Assembly: GCA_003545705.1 (NCBI GenBank)
Contig: QVLQ01000001.1
Location: 372,001-436,000 of the forward strand
Direction: 5' to 3'
Source: Acidomyces sp. 'richmondensis'
Lineage: Eukaryota > Ascomycota > Dothideomycetes > Mycosphaerellales > Teratosphaeriaceae
Length of the DNA: 64,000 nucleotides
The notes below the pieces were generated by a model. It was given only the letters and a program-made list of their open reading frames with translations, ran no database searches and had not been told where the DNA came from. Made by a program: the position numbers and the translations under genes. Shown one piece after another: positions 1 to 12,543 of the stretch (the first letter of the stretch is position 1; the number at the start of each line of letters is the position of its first letter).

Positions 1-265
1 TAAGTCTCTTAATACGTCTGCGGGTGTGCGTACACTAGTCAGTGTCCTGGCGAAGTGTGAAGTGCATTTAAAGGTCAAAAGGCAAAATTGCGCCCGGGCC
101 TCTTGGCATCGGGATCTGATTATGACGATCCGCTTGCTTTCGAACAAAGCACCCAAAGCACCGAATGCTTCCATGCTGCTCACTCCTTAGCATCCAGACC
201 TGATGCTGACCCTCATGCAGCATTACACATGAAGATAGAACCGCAAGGAGTCCGCGGCGACGGTG

Positions 266-3200
266 ATGTCGTCCACACGAGGCGGGGTCAATCGCGCGAG
301 AGGTCGCGGTCGAAGGTCTGCCGCAGGAGCTCGAGGCATATCGATTAATCGTGGCGCATCGGTGAGAGGAAATCTGCAGCAGGGTGCAGCGGAGAATAGC
401 GTGACAATAGGGGCAGGATCTTTGGTGCAGTTATTCGAGGGTAGTGCCGCGAAGGGAGGAGCGCGCGGTTCTGGGCCGGAATCCAAGGTCAACGGGACAC
501 GGACAAAAAGTCATGAAACCGGTGCATTAGATGCGAATTCATCCAAAGGCACATGGAGTGATCGATACCAAGCAGTCAGTAACCCGACCGCATTTGCTGC
601 ACTGATGGACTGCGTATTGACAACATACTAGCTATCCAAAGCGCGTGAGAAAGAACGAGCGCTGGCTATTCGCCAGGGCCTCATCGCAGATCCAAACAAA
701 CCGCGCTCACTCGCAGACGCCATCACTCCCGTTGGAACATGTCAGGAAATGTGCTCAGAGTTCGAGAGGGTGGAGCGGGTGGTGCAAAATGACGTTTGGC
801 CTGAAGAGAAGGATCAAAATCACTCTGCATACAGCTTAACGAGTGCCCCGCCAATTGAGTCGCGCATGATCAAGAAATTTAGACGAGCAGCTGCTGGGCT
901 TGAGGAGCAGTTGCCATCGGATTTGCGCCCACCTTCCGTTTTGAAGAGAACTTGTGACTACTTATTTCATGAGGTGGTTGGGAATGCTACGCTGGAGAAG
1001 GTCCACCACTTTGTTTGGGATAGGACGCGCGCTATCCGGAACGATTTCTCCATCCAACAATTAACGAAACCTGAGGATCTTCGTTTGGCTATCGATTGCT
1101 ACGAGAGGATTGCCCGATTTCATATCTTGTCCATTCACCAGCTGGCAGTGCTGCCGCGGCCTTATGACAAGTACGATGCCCAGCAAGAACGCGAACAATT
1201 GGACCGAACATTGTTGTCTTTAATGCAGTACTACGACGACTGCCGCGGCCGCCTGGAGCTACCAAACGAAGCGGAGTTTCGTGCCTACTGTGTTATATTT
1301 CAGCTTCAGGATCCAATACCTGATCTTGAAGATCGTGTGCAGAGCTGGCCAAAACAAATCCTTCGGGATAGGCGAGTTCGCACTGCAATGGTTCTTTATG
1401 CAGCAGCATGCAATACGATGGATACGCAAGGTCCACTCAAACCGCGCGCGAGCCATTTGATTGCACAACAAGACTGGCAACTTTTCTGGCTTATGGTAGA
1501 ATCGCCAAAAGTGTCATACCTCATGGCATGCGTTGCTGAGATATACTTCAACCTAGTCAGAAGGACAGCGCTGAACGCCCTTTGGCGGAGCTTCAAGTCT
1601 AATCCTAACAGGTCGCCGGAAGACTGGACAATCGAAGCACTTTTAGACGTATTGGTGTTTGACGAAGAGCACCAAGTTCACACGTTCTGCGAAGCCTATG
1701 GCTTCAGTTTCGCACAGAGAGCGGACGGACTGGAATATCTCGACCTTACATCTCTTAAAGAAAGAAATCTTCCATCGCCTAGCATTGGCTTGCCGAAGCA
1801 ATGGAAAAGTGGACTCGTTGAAAGCAAAAGGTTTGGCAGGACCATTCCTGCCATTATCGACGGTTTTACCGTAAAGCTTGCAGAATCTACGGGTCAGATG
1901 TGTGCCGACGAAGTAGAGGTCATGCCAGATTTGGTGTCACGGAACGAAATGAAGTCCGAAAAAGAGCCTCCTGCAGAGGATGAAAGTTCGCTATTCATAC
2001 CAGAGGCTAAGAAGCAGGCACTGGATATAGGCGATGTGCACAAATTTGATAAGATCCAGTCTCAGCAGCTATCAAGCATAGGCAATCATGGAGTCTTTTC
2101 CTTCGGTAAACCATCAGGAAGCACCACTGGAAAATTTTCAGGTGGTATCAATTCGGGAGACAAAACGGTTCTTCCACCGAACAATGTATCCGATTCGGGA
2201 GATATCAAGCCTGTCTTCAACTTTACTCAAACTCCTGGTAACGTAGTTTCTACTTTGCCGGCAGGATCAGCTAGTGCCCAAGAGCAGGCCACTCCATTGC
2301 CAATACCATTTGATTCACAGGTGAGGCTTCCAACATTCGAATCATCGAAAGTTCAAGGCGCTGGAACTTTCAGCTTCATCCCGAATTCCATATCAAGCAG
2401 CAACCATGCACAGGAACAGAAAACACCTTACTTCAACTTTGACTCTATGAGGAGTAAGGATCAAGCGTCAAAGTCAGCTAACAACGAAGACTCTCCTACA
2501 CAAGGATTTCCTTGGAACAAGCAGTCAGCAGAGCAGATCACAGCAGAAGACCAATCAATTCGAGCGGAACATGTTTTGAACCAACATGACCATGGTTTCA
2601 AATCCGCACCTTTGTCGTCAGATCAAGTGCCGAATGTTGAATCATCAGCAAACGAGGCAGGAGCGGCATCATCACGGGCTCATGTGGCCAAAGCTGAAGT
2701 GAAACTCTCACAGCTTCCACACATGGCATCACCACCCGGCCCAACATCACCCACAAATTCGAACGCATCCGCCATCATTCCACGTAAGGCTTCTATGCAG
2801 AAAGAGACTAAGCCGAAAACACCGAGTCCGCTGTCGAATTCTTTCAGCTTCGAAGACGTTAGCAATCCTCCTACATTCAGTGCATCAAATGGTAAGGCGC
2901 CTACGCTGGTCGGGCCCGGACAGAACCAGGAAAGTACGAGCGCCAAGGCTTACAAACCCCCCGAGAACTTAAGCTTGACTACTACAAGTGACCAGAGAGT
3001 GGATTTTGAGTCAGTCATAAGTCGGATTGCGAATGAAATCACGCTTGAACAGGATCGAGGATTCCTCGATCAGTACGTCGAATTTGCAGTTCAACAGGCT
3101 ATTGTGGCGACGATGGAGCAGCTCGAAAACGAACAGGAAGCCCAGCGTGCTGATAGATACAGAGAATTGATGCTATCTCGTCGGTATTTCCAGAAGTGGA

Positions 3201-5302
3201 AAAAAATTTTCTGGGGCAAGAGATTCGCAAAGCGAGCTTCTTCCAGGCGCGAGAGAGCGCGGCAGGGCTTAGAAGAATACAAAATGTCCCACATCTCGAA
3301 GAAGAGCTTGGCTGGCTCAAATTCCAGCACTTTGAAATCGATGAAAACAAATTTTTTCGAGAGCGTATCTCAAAGTGCGTCAACGATCAGTCAGCCGCCT
3401 CCAGACGCCATTCGAACTGAGCAGCATAAGGAAGGTGGAAACAAGCGAACAAGGTCATCACATGGAGCCGATATTACCGCAGAGTCACATGATATGCACC
3501 AGAAACGCCAGAAAAGTAGTAGTGACGGCCATATTCAAGGACATGTCACAAATCCGACATTAGTAAACGATACAACGGCTGAAATCCTGAAGCGGTCATC
3601 ATTCCTCGGATTTTCCTTGCCTCCCCGCGCTGGTGGTAATGGTTGTAGAACTAGATCGAACTATTTCCGCTTGAAGGCTATGGGAATTGAGCCACGCAAC
3701 TTAGACCGAGGCACAAAGCACCAGCGCGGTGTTTCAATCGACGAGTCCGAGGGGCTGTCAAGAGCATCTACTCCTAGTAGGGCAAAGAAGTCATGTTTGA
3801 GAGCCAGCAGAGAGTCAACAGCTGAAGGAAGCACGTCTACCCCAATAATAACGCACACTTCCGATGCACTCGACGAAGAGCTTTTTGCACGTCTGAAAAC
3901 CGCACGAGAGAATCTTATGAGAAGCACTGAATACATGAAAGCCGAAATAACTAGGGAGGAGGAGCTGAAAAGGAGCTTCGGTTTCTCTCAATCAATTCAA
4001 GATTCGCCGTCCATGACACGAGCAAGAGCAGAAGCTAGATTGCGCACATCTACTCCTGGTTCAATATTTGCCGTTAGCAATCAGACAAATGATGTGCCTG
4101 CCTATCGACTGCGTGAGAGTAAATTTGTACCACGTGAGCATTATGGTCGTGCAATCGATCGCGCCAATGAGATCAGAGCATCTCGATCAAGGGATACGAG
4201 CCGACCAGAGTCGCGTGCTGGGAGCCAGGCAGTTCTCCCTCCGCATTGCAAGTCGACGTTCCCGACTGGTGGAAACATCTCTCATCTCCAAGATCAACAA
4301 GAACACCCCGTACATGTTCGCTCGTCAAATCTCTTTCCAGCTTCTCATCTATCAAAGACGGAAGAGATAGTAGCTGAGCTACATGAGCTACAGTCTTCCG
4401 GGATCCCAAATGGCCAGCATGAAGCTTTTGGTCTACAGCAAGGGATGCAATCATGGGTAGCCTTAAATTCTGATCCTATCGCCTCCTCAAAATTCGCAGT
4501 TGGTTATGATAAAGGGATTGATTCAATGTCAACAACCGAGCAGCACGACCTGGCTATTCAGCCTAACGAGCCGGAACAGACCTTATCCAATATCGAGCGC
4601 TCACAACAAGGCTACTTGCATCCAGTAGTGGAGTCATTAAAGCAACACAACATAATTTCCTCACAGTCCGACCCATCTAACACGACCGAACAATCAGGGT
4701 TACCTAATCTCAGCTCAGAGGACGATTCTTTAGGATCGCAACCTACGTATTATAACCAGTCGATGCGAATGACAGACAAACCTGGTAAAGGGGACGGAAC
4801 TGGGAGTGAGGAGTACGTGGATCAGTCTGAGAACTTTCAAAAATCACAGGCCTTCTGCGACAATGATAGCCAATCTAGAGCAGAGAATATTCACGCTCTC
4901 GATGGAAGCACAGATGATGACATAGGTGATGTTGATGTTGAAGCAGAAGATGATGCACTCAATAGTGATATACTCGAAAATGATGAGGCACAAGGGTCGA
5001 AAGGGTACGACTACGATGACGAAGACGGATTTGCAGATGAGGAGGACATCGATGGCAGCGAAGAAGGGGGAGGAGAAGGAGACGACGAAAAACTTTACGA
5101 TGAGACTAATTGCCGTGATCACGCTCGTATCCAAGCGCGCGACTTGCGTTACGCATCAGATGATGATAGTGAAGAATTGTACGATGAGGACGAGGAGGAC
5201 TATTCGCCAAATGCTCGAGTCTGGAGTCAACTGGCCCAAAAGAACAAATCGCGGACAAGTGTGGGCGGAACCGCAGAAGAGGCAATCGAATTGAGCGATT
5301 AG
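266..5302 (+). CDS. SAC3: Sac3/GANP-family mRNA export scaffold
   Basis: Predicted scaffold of the TREX-2 complex, which couples transcription to mRNA export at the nuclear pore. Two exons: 266 to about 574-578, then about 632-642 to 5302. An in-frame TAG at 629-631 is removed by a 57-nt (575-631) or 63-nt (579-641) intron, and I cannot decide between them; about 1,659 residues result. Exon 1 is basic and Arg/Gly-rich. The SAC3 domain begins near residue 137 (GTCQEMCSEFERVER) and runs to about 480. A low-complexity Phe-Gly/Ser region follows. A long helix at about 900-980 (AIVATMEQLENEQ, then YFQKWKKIFW) sits where yeast Sac3 binds Sus1 and Cdc31. The C-terminus is very acidic and ends in ELSD. 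ATG 266 is chosen because it is the first ATG of the open exon. Family assignment is firm; the exact splice site is not. Confidence 0.9.
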
Positions 5303-5846
5303 GGGGTTTTATTTTAAGTGAGAGGATGATACCCACTGCGTCTTGAATTTATGGAATCGTCCGAATCATCATGTAATGGAAGCCCGAGATTGTAAGAGTA
5401 GAAAGTCAGCTCATGCGAGTTTAGCAACGAATTTAAGACGTTGTTCATGAAAGATCTGAACGTCCTTCCTGAAATGTACTCATTCTACCGCCTGATAACG
5501 GTGCATTCGCTGCTTTACCTCCCTTGTTAGCTCTGAGAGAGCTTACGGATAAATCATGAGGTAACATATCGCGTGGTACTCGAGGAGGTTGGCCGAATTG
5601 GATGGCCAAATCCAGGTATCCATAATCGGCCGACACTTCGGCGAGCAGATAGGCAACCCTCGGCAGCCCCTCACGGCAAAGCAGCAAAGCAGAGCAAGAT
5701 ATCAATACAATCATGCGTCAAGAGAATCGCATTGACCACGGTGGTATTCTGCGGACTACACTCTCGGCAAATTGGTGTTCTGAAGTGTGCAGCGAAGTTG
5801 CGAGTGATTGCTTTCCACATGGGGAAAGCACAGTTGCAGTTCAGTC
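5303..5846. other. intergenic region, SAC3 to amidase
   Basis: 544 bp holding the SAC3 3' flank and the amidase promoter. A minus-strand open frame of 89 codons (5445-5714) has a hydrophobic start but no recognisable domain, and I do not call it a gene. Confidence 0.5.
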
Positions 5847-7609
5847 ATGGCCGAGAATTTCGAACCTCAAGAACTAGATTGGACCGATATTGCGGCAAGA
5901 GCCCAAACCAGACTCAGGAACTCGATTCCTGCGGAATGGAGAATACCCCATGACAAACTGCCGCCGGATGATCAGCGAAATGTGCTGGATTTCCCAAGGC
6001 AATGCGGATTGCTGGATGAGAACGAGCTGAAAATCACCGAGAGCTATGCGGTTGAGATTGTGGGAGCGGTTGCGGCGGGCGAGTGGACGGCAGAAGAGGT
6101 GACAAGGGCTTTCTCAAAGCGAGCTGCGATCGCTCACCAAGTAGTATGCTTGCCTGCCTGCAATGACGATCAATCCCAATGCTAACTGCTGCTTCCAGAC
6201 CAACTGTTTGACAGTCATCATGTTCGACGAAGCCATGGCCCAGGCGAGAAAGCTCGATGAGCATTTTGCACGGACGGGAAAGACAGTAGGCCCGCTGCAC
6301 GGTCTGCCCATCTCCTTGAAGGACAATTTTAACGTCATAGGCAAACCCAGTAGCGTAGGCTTCTGTGCTTGGGCCTTAGAACCCATGAAGGAAGAAAGTA
6401 CCATCGTCGGTATCCTTCGAGACCTGGGAGCCATCGCATACGTAAAGACTAACGTTCCCACGGCCATGAGTAAGTGTTTCGACCACCTATCCAATTTACA
6501 TAGCAACTGGCTACTTTCAATGGAATATGCAATTAATAACAGCATTAGTGATTGCGGAATCCGTGAATAATTGCTACGGCCGCACGCTCAATCCGATCAA
6601 TCGTGACCTTACCTCCGGCGGCTCATCGGGAGGCGAGTCTGCCTTGATCTTGATGCGTGGCAGTCCTCTGGGTGTTGGCACAGACATTGGCGGATCCCTC
6701 CGCATTCCAGCGGCGTGCACTGGAATCTTCACCATCCGCCCATCGTATGGTCGCTTCCCCCATTTTGATGCCAGATCCGGTCTTGCTGGCCAGGAATCGG
6801 TAGGCTCTGTTCACGGCCCAATGGCGCACAGCATCCCCGACCTCCAACTCTGGGCTAGCACGGTAATGAGCAAGTGCCCCTGGCTCCGAGATCCCAAATG
6901 TATCGATCTGCCCTGGCGCCCTGTCACTCTCCAACCCAAACTCAAGATCGCCGTGTTATGGGACAACGGCCTCGTAACACCTACACCACCAGTTCAGCGC
7001 GCCCTCAAAGAAGTAGTCGCCAAACTGAAAATGAAGGGCACGTACGTCTTCGTTGACTGGCCTTCAACTGACCATGCCGAAGCAACGGAATTGCTTGGAA
7101 AATTTTTTGTCTCGGATGGCGGGAAGTCTGTCCGCAATATCTTGGAGCCCGTCCGTGAGCCTTTCCGGCCGGAGATGGCGGCCTACAGGGACGCGAAAGA
7201 GCTCGGTGTCCATGAGCTGTGGCAGCTTCAGAAACAACGCACAGCGCTTTGCAAACGCTATCTAGATCGGTGGAATGCATGTGAAGGCCTCGATGCAATC
7301 CTTAGCCCCACAACTCCTTACGCAGCACCCAAAAACGGCGAGTTCAAATCTGTGAGCTATACCGGAGTATACAACATTTTGGACTATAGCTGCACGAGTT
7401 TTCCGACCGGCGTATATGGCCATCGCGAGTATGATGTGTATCCCCCGAATTTCAAGCCCAAGAACGAAGTCGATGATCTGACGCAGAAATTACATGATCC
7501 CGACTCCATACACGGTATGCCCGTCAGCCTTCAACTGGTGGGACGGAGACTAGAAGAGGAGAAGATCTTGGCCATTACCGAGAGGGTAGTTGCAGATCTG
7601 GCGTCATGA
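5847..7609 (+). CDS. amidase signature family hydrolase (acetamidase-like)
   Basis: Likely cytosolic amidase hydrolysing a small aliphatic or aromatic amide; the substrate cannot be read from sequence. Three exons: 5847-6140, 6199-6469, 6543-7609, giving about 543 residues, usual for fungal acetamidases. Introns are 58 and 73 nt: GTAGTA..CAG with branch GCTAAC at 6181, and GTAAGT..CAG. The Ser-cisSer-Lys triad is present: Lys in PISLKDNF, the cis-Ser in the TSGGSSGGE loop, and the nucleophile Ser in GTDIGGSLRIPAA. The join at exon 1/2 reads AHQ/TNCLTVIMFDEA, the usual family sequence. The start ATG is the first in the frame; the open frame upstream of it lacks an ATG. The C-terminus ends with the usual conserved PVSLQLVGRRLEEEKIL block. 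No break is seen, so the enzyme looks functional. Confidence 0.9.
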
Positions 7610-8098
7610 AATTTTATGATTATTTTTGAATATATTATATGTAAACTGCTACCAAATTTGCACATCATCCTCATAAGTGCCCACTTTTATTTTGTACCGT
7701 GATGGCAAATAACAGGTCGGCAGTGCACAGTGATGCTAGCACCGCAAATATAGGGCAACTGATAACGGCAGCATGACGACCAAGTAGTGTTGCATATTCT
7801 GTGCAATAATGCGACTTGTTCATGTGGTCTTGTCTGTAGAAAGACAAGACACCGGTTGACTCCCAGCACCTCACACTGGAGACCGCTCCTAGCGCTTGCC
7901 ACTGATTGGCACCTTTTGGCTGAACTTTGTGCTTTTAACATCTTTCTTACTCCGTCGAAGGCCGGGTTCAACTACGTGTGTACTTCATCGTTCTGCAATT
8001 CTCGATCAATTGAGAAGCACTCACATTGAGTATATGCCTCTGCCGTTGGGGCTGAAGATGGTCATTCACAATCACAATCTCACATTCCACATCACCTT
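7610..8098. other. intergenic region between convergent genes
   Basis: About 490 bp between the 3' ends of the amidase and BUR1. The first part is AT-rich (TATATTATATG near 7630), as expected for a 3' end. No convincing reading frame or RNA gene. Confidence 0.5.
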
Positions 8099-9919
8099 TC
8101 ATCTTCGGTAAAGATCCCTCTCTCGATTTTGTAGACGCTCACGCCGCACGTCGCTCTCTCTCTGGCCTCGGTCACGATCCGGACTTCGACTTCTGGTGCG
8201 CCGCTGGTCACCGTAGCCACCACGCTCGCGATACGGCGCCTCGCCTTCCCGATATCCGCCTCTATCTCGATGCGTTGTTGGTGCATCTGGATCTCGGTAG
8301 TCGCCACGGCGACCATGTTCGTACGCACGAGGCTGATACGGACGGTCGTTCGGATCGGCAGAAGAGTAAGAAGGGATATACGTATCGACGTTACCTCCTC
8401 TTGGCGGAGGACCTCGGTTCGGACCGTCGGGTCTTACGGGAATATCGGCAGGTCGGGGAGGCAGTGGATGACCGTTCGAAGCATGAAGTCCACGAGTCTC
8501 GCGAGTATCTTGCTGCCACGCCGGCCGTCGACCTAATACACCAATATCTCCGTGCGATGGAAGCGCTGGACCACGGTCATCATAAGCCCGACTTGGCACT
8601 ACGGGAGGTCCATGGTCTCTACTGTATCCCCGTGACGGTCGGACGTAGTCGTAGCCATTCCCGTAACCTACAGGCGGAGGACCAGAGCCACTCCATTCAT
8701 CCGCGCCCATACCCACAGTTCCTCCAGCCGGTGCAGGTGGCAAGGCACGCTGTTTTTCATGTCCTCTTCGCCTAGCATCGAGCTCATGACTGTCTTGGTA
8801 CTGAGGCAAGTCCCCTGGCTGAGCTGGTAGAGGCTTGGCCTGAAAGTACGGATGCTGTAGTGCATCGATTGCGTTGATTCGTTTCCGCCAATCCAAGCGA
8901 AGAAACTGTTTCAGTAGATCCAAACCTTCTGGGCCAAGTTTTGAACCGAAACGCTTGTCGATGTTGCCGGTTTCAAATTCCCAATTGCGTTCCCCTTCGC
9001 ATCCAGGAAGTTCAGACCATCCAGGCATGTTTTGGTCATTCGGCGAGCCCACCAATCGAAAGATGCGGACGCACTGGTCGACGTCGGTTTTTCCTTCGAG
9101 GATGGGCTTGCGCTCAAACATCTCACCAAATATGCAGCCCACTCCCCACATGTCGATCGCCGGGGTGTAGCGCTTTAAGGTCAGCAAAAGCTCCGGCGGC
9201 CTATACCATCGTGTGACCACCAAACTCGTGTAGTCTCTGACAGCCTCACCGTTTCCCCTTCCAGCTTGAGGCGTCGGGCCTTCGTAATGCCTCGCCAGAC
9301 CAAAATCTGCGATTTGCAGGACACCTCTGTTGGAAATAAGTATGTTTGCAGCCTTCATATCGCGATGGAGGATATGAGAGTCGTGCAGGTAGCGTAAGCC
9401 GTCCAGCAGCTGCAGCATGTAGCACTTGATCTGAGCCTCGGTGAAGTTAATATCTGGGTTGGTGAGCATGCCGCTTAGGTCGTGGTCCATATAGGGGAAG
9501 ACCATGTATAGTGTGGCTCGTTTCCGGCCACTCTTTCCTTTGTCATCCGCTACACAGCCAGCGTCAGCTCGTTGCCATCGTCGATGGAGGTTTCAAGCGT
9601 GCTGCTTACGTGACTGTCTTTCCACCGCCATTTCCTCCAAACGCAACACGTTGGGATGGCTCAGCATCTTCAACAACTTGATCTCACGCAAGGCGGTTAT
9701 CGGGAAGCCGTCCTTCTCGTTGTGCATCAAGATCTTCTTCAGCGCCACCACCGCCCCGCTGCGCTTGGACCGGGCCATGGAGACAATGCCAAATGTGCCT
9801 TCACCCAGTTTGTCCCTCATCACCTCGTACTCGCCAATCTTTGCGCTGCCGCGGAAGCGACGTTGCGTCGGGTCGCTCTCCGCCGGTGGGGGGGGCGCTG
9901 GTGAGGCGACTTGCGCCAT
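8099..9919 (-). CDS. BUR1: Bur1/CDK9-type cyclin-dependent kinase
   Basis: Cyclin-dependent kinase that phosphorylates the RNA polymerase II C-terminal domain and elongation factors (P-TEFb/Bur1-Bur2). Two exons on the minus strand: 9919-9610 and 9549-8099, separated by a 60-nt GTAAGC..TAG intron; 586 residues. The kinase domain lies at about residues 29-340: glycine loop GEGTFGIVSMA, ATP lysine in VALKKI, the cyclin-binding helix FPITALREI (the PITALRE sequence that named CDK9), catalytic HRDMKAANILI, DFGLAR, and an activation segment with the phosphorylatable Thr in VVTRWYRPPELLL. After it comes a low-complexity tail rich in Arg, Gly, Pro, Tyr and Asp with RS-like dipeptides, as in fungal Bur1. 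Divergent from the small complex I gene at 10346. Other CDKs such as Ctk1 are less likely because of the HRDMKAAN and PITALRE signatures. Confidence 0.93.
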
Positions 9920-10345
9920 GTTATACAGTTGGGCAACCGAATGCGCGTCACGTACCAGACGTGGAGGCCGTTGCCGCGGTGGATGCGCACGCTTGCTGAA
10001 AGAGCCGCCACATCGGGCTTGCGTGGACGATAGGTAGGACGAAGTGTGTTGGCAAGATGTGTAACAAACTTATGAGCCGTGAGCAAACTTACTTATTACA
10101 ACTGTGGCTGGACGGGCCTGACTCCGGCGCATCGATTTGTGGCGTCTTCGCCTCCGCTAAATCGCCAGGCCGAATCGCGCTACGCTTCATGGGGAAGAGC
10201 TGCGGATACTCTGCCATCTTCACCCCCAAACGCTCAGCTCGGGTATCGATTGCGGCAGACGCAAAGAAGGATTTCAGACTTGTCAGTTAGCCTTGTGCAA
10301 GCCTACATAGTCTAAGCTCCGGCTGATGAGAGGATATAGCACATT
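9920..10345. promoter_or_regulatory. divergent promoter region, BUR1 / complex I subunit
   Basis: 426 bp between two divergent start codons, so it must contain both promoters. I see no defined TATA box or operator. Small open frames here are not supported. Confidence 0.5.
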
Positions 10346-10581
10346 ATGGCCGGGAAAGGCCCGTCATCACACACCGCACATGGCGCTCATCCCATCCACA
10401 TCCACCCGGCACGACCTTTCTACCGGTTTATGGCGACTGGTCTGGGCGCGGCCATGTGGTTCTTTGTATGCATATCTGGCGGTCAGTTGATGAGAAGGCG
10501 CTGATCATGATGCAGCTGTTCTACCGAGCGCGGCACGACGGCCCAGCGTTACTTGGCCTGAAACATCCGTGGGACCATTGA
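10346..10581 (+). CDS. small complex I subunit, NDUFB2 (AGGG)-like
   Basis: A 61-residue protein in two exons: 10346-10465 and 10516-10581, with a 50-nt intron GTATGC..GATGCAG. Both exons are phase 0. It fits a single-membrane-pass accessory subunit of mitochondrial NADH:ubiquinone oxidoreductase. The order is a short Gly/His-rich N-terminus, HIHPARPFYRFMATGLG, the membrane segment with MWFFLFYRAR spanning the splice, then HDGPALLGLKHPWDH at the C-terminus. The MW-F/W-YRA(K/R)-DGP-LLG-HPWDH layout is that of fungal NDUFB2-like proteins as I recall them. It would sit in the membrane arm in the inner mitochondrial membrane. The gene lies in a gap between BUR1 and the methyltransferase and is too short and split to stand out as an ORF. 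The reading is strong because the two exons join in frame exactly at a conserved motif. Confidence 0.75.
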
Positions 10582-10918
10582 GCGAGGGCATGGAGCGAAA
10601 AGACAGGCGGATTTCAAGATCTATGCACCAAGAAAACATAGGTAGTCCGGCAGCCATGTCTATGCTATGCTCGAATTGGTACGGAGGAGGAGACTTCGTG
10701 TTGACCATGGCGGACTACCTATCGGAGCGTCTGCTCGTGTATCAATGAATATTAACTTGAACTGCTCATATATGGATGATTTGTTTTGTGACAGCATAGA
10801 CGCCATTGCATTTGAGTCCCAACCTTATCTTCTTTCACGAAAACTGGAACATATGTTCAAGACTGGATACCCGACGACGTGCTAACATCTATTTATTCTC
10901 TCTCAAACTCTCACCACG
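10582..10918. other. intergenic region between convergent genes
   Basis: 337 bp between the 3' ends of the NDUFB2-like gene and the methyltransferase. No supported feature. Confidence 0.5.
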
Positions 10919-12100
10919 TCACCCCCGCACAGGTTTCTCAAAGAGATAGTGACTCACGCCCCACACCTCGCCTCCCTCCCAGGCAAACAGCTCGGCACAT
11001 GCCATATAGAAAACTCGCCATCGATTCCACCAGCGCATACTATCTGTCTCTCCATACGTCTCCTTCAAGTGTGGCCATAGCTCCTCTCGTTTCTCGTCCA
11101 TCTTTTTCAACCAGTCATTGCACGTTTTGGCGTAGTGTTGTCCGTTTACCCACCATTGTCTCTCCATCACCAAGTGCCGCTGGAAATAAAGCAGTAAGTC
11201 CGCCGAGGGCATGGTCCCGCCGGTGAAGAAGTGTGTCGTCATCCATCCACTTTCGAAATCGTATGGCGTATTCTTATGGCAGAAGTAGTGGACGAAAAGC
11301 TTTCCACCGGGGCGTAGCAAAGTCGAAATTTTGGCTAGGAGAAGGTCGTAGTTCTTCATATGCTCGAATAACTCTATGCTAACAACCCGATCATAGGCAC
11401 ATTCATGAGATGTACTTTCGAAATTATAGGTGGCAATATCACCGCGAATGACGGAAAGATTTTTGAAACCTTGCTTCTGAGCTTTGGAGTCGATGTACTC
11501 TTTTTGAGTGGTAGAATTGGAGAAGGCGGTAATCTGGGAATTCGGGAAGACTTCAGCAAGATAAAGGGAAAGTGACCCCCATCCACATCTTGCACCAGTT
11601 AGTGATTTTAAAACTCGATTAATTAGAACGGAGAAAATAACGGGCTGGAAAGCACCTACCCCAAATCAAAAATGGTCATCCCATCTTTTAACTGCGCACG
11701 CTCTACATACTTCTCCAGCATTGCCATTTCAGCCTGCGCCAGGGTCTCAGTTCCTTTCAGATAAAGACATGAGCTATATTTCATGCGCGGACCGAGCATG
11801 GCCGATAGCACTCCGGTCCCGACTTCATAGTGTTGCTCATTCGCTGCTGCCGTTTCGATAGCGATCGGTCGGCTTCGGAGACTTTCTACATACTTCATTT
11901 TGGTTTCATATGCTTGCTCCAACGACGTCGATTTGATGATGTTGATACGTTGTTGAAGTTGTCCGCGGATACCTCTGCGGAGCATGAAGTCCGGAAGGTA
12001 GCCACCGTCCACGATGGTCTCGACGAGCTGATCTACATGTGAGATGTTAACGTGAGTGTATTAGGTTTGCAAAGTGAATGTGTGTCCAACCGTAATTCAT
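10919..12100 (-). CDS. cyclopropane-fatty-acid-synthase-like SAM methyltransferase
   Basis: Class I SAM-dependent methyltransferase of the CMAS / coclaurine N-methyltransferase-like group found in fungi, plants and animals; the substrate is unknown. Proposed minus-strand exons: 12100-12091, 12032-11660, 11588-10919, giving 350 residues. Introns are 58 nt (weak donor GTTGGA, acceptor TGTAG) and 71 nt (GTAGGT..CAAG with branch CTAAC). Joining exons 2 and 3 rebuilds SAM motif I as IFDLGCGWGSLS at about residues 124-135. Downstream are VIRGDIA, IELFEHM (the post-motif-I block) and LLRPGGKLFVHYFCHK. The C-terminal WRVFYMACAELFAW segment is typical of the group. The 10-nt first exon (ATG plus two codons and one base) is inferred: it restores the family's YDQLVETIVDGGYLPD start, but a different upstream exon is possible. 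The rest is well supported. Confidence 0.82.
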
Positions 12101-12543
12101 GTTGGTAAAGCGCAATTATGTTCTGGACTTCATATATCGTCAACGAACATCGATTACGAGACCGCCACTATACAAACTGCAGAAAACGGAATCTGACCGG
12201 CTCGATTTGACGAGTAATGAGAGACTTGTCAGCGCCTATCATGCCAATGCTCTAGAACAGAATGACAAAAAAACATGTATACACCTACATGAGCGTACTG
12301 CACCGTATTCTTGGCAAACTGACGTCACGACTTTGGAAACGTATCGGGACAGAATGCAAGCGATGCATCTGTTCCAACAGAGACAGTGTAGAAGAAGGCA
12401 AAAGTAACCATTCAGATATGTATCAGGGGTTCTAATATTGTGCCTGAGGGCAAAACATTAGCTCCATGAAAACTGAGAGATGTTTACTCGTGTATACTCC
12501 GGCAAGCCTCTTACAGATATATTATACAGTACATAAAATTAAT
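12101..12543. other. intergenic region, methyltransferase upstream / YPK9 3' flank
   Basis: 443 bp containing the methyltransferase promoter and the YPK9 3' end. The methyltransferase could have a further non-coding or coding exon here, but I found no better one. Confidence 0.4.

Noticed and set aside
5445..5714. Minus-strand frame of 89 codons with hydrophobic start
   Set aside because: No domain, no splice partner, and it sits in an ordinary intergenic gap.
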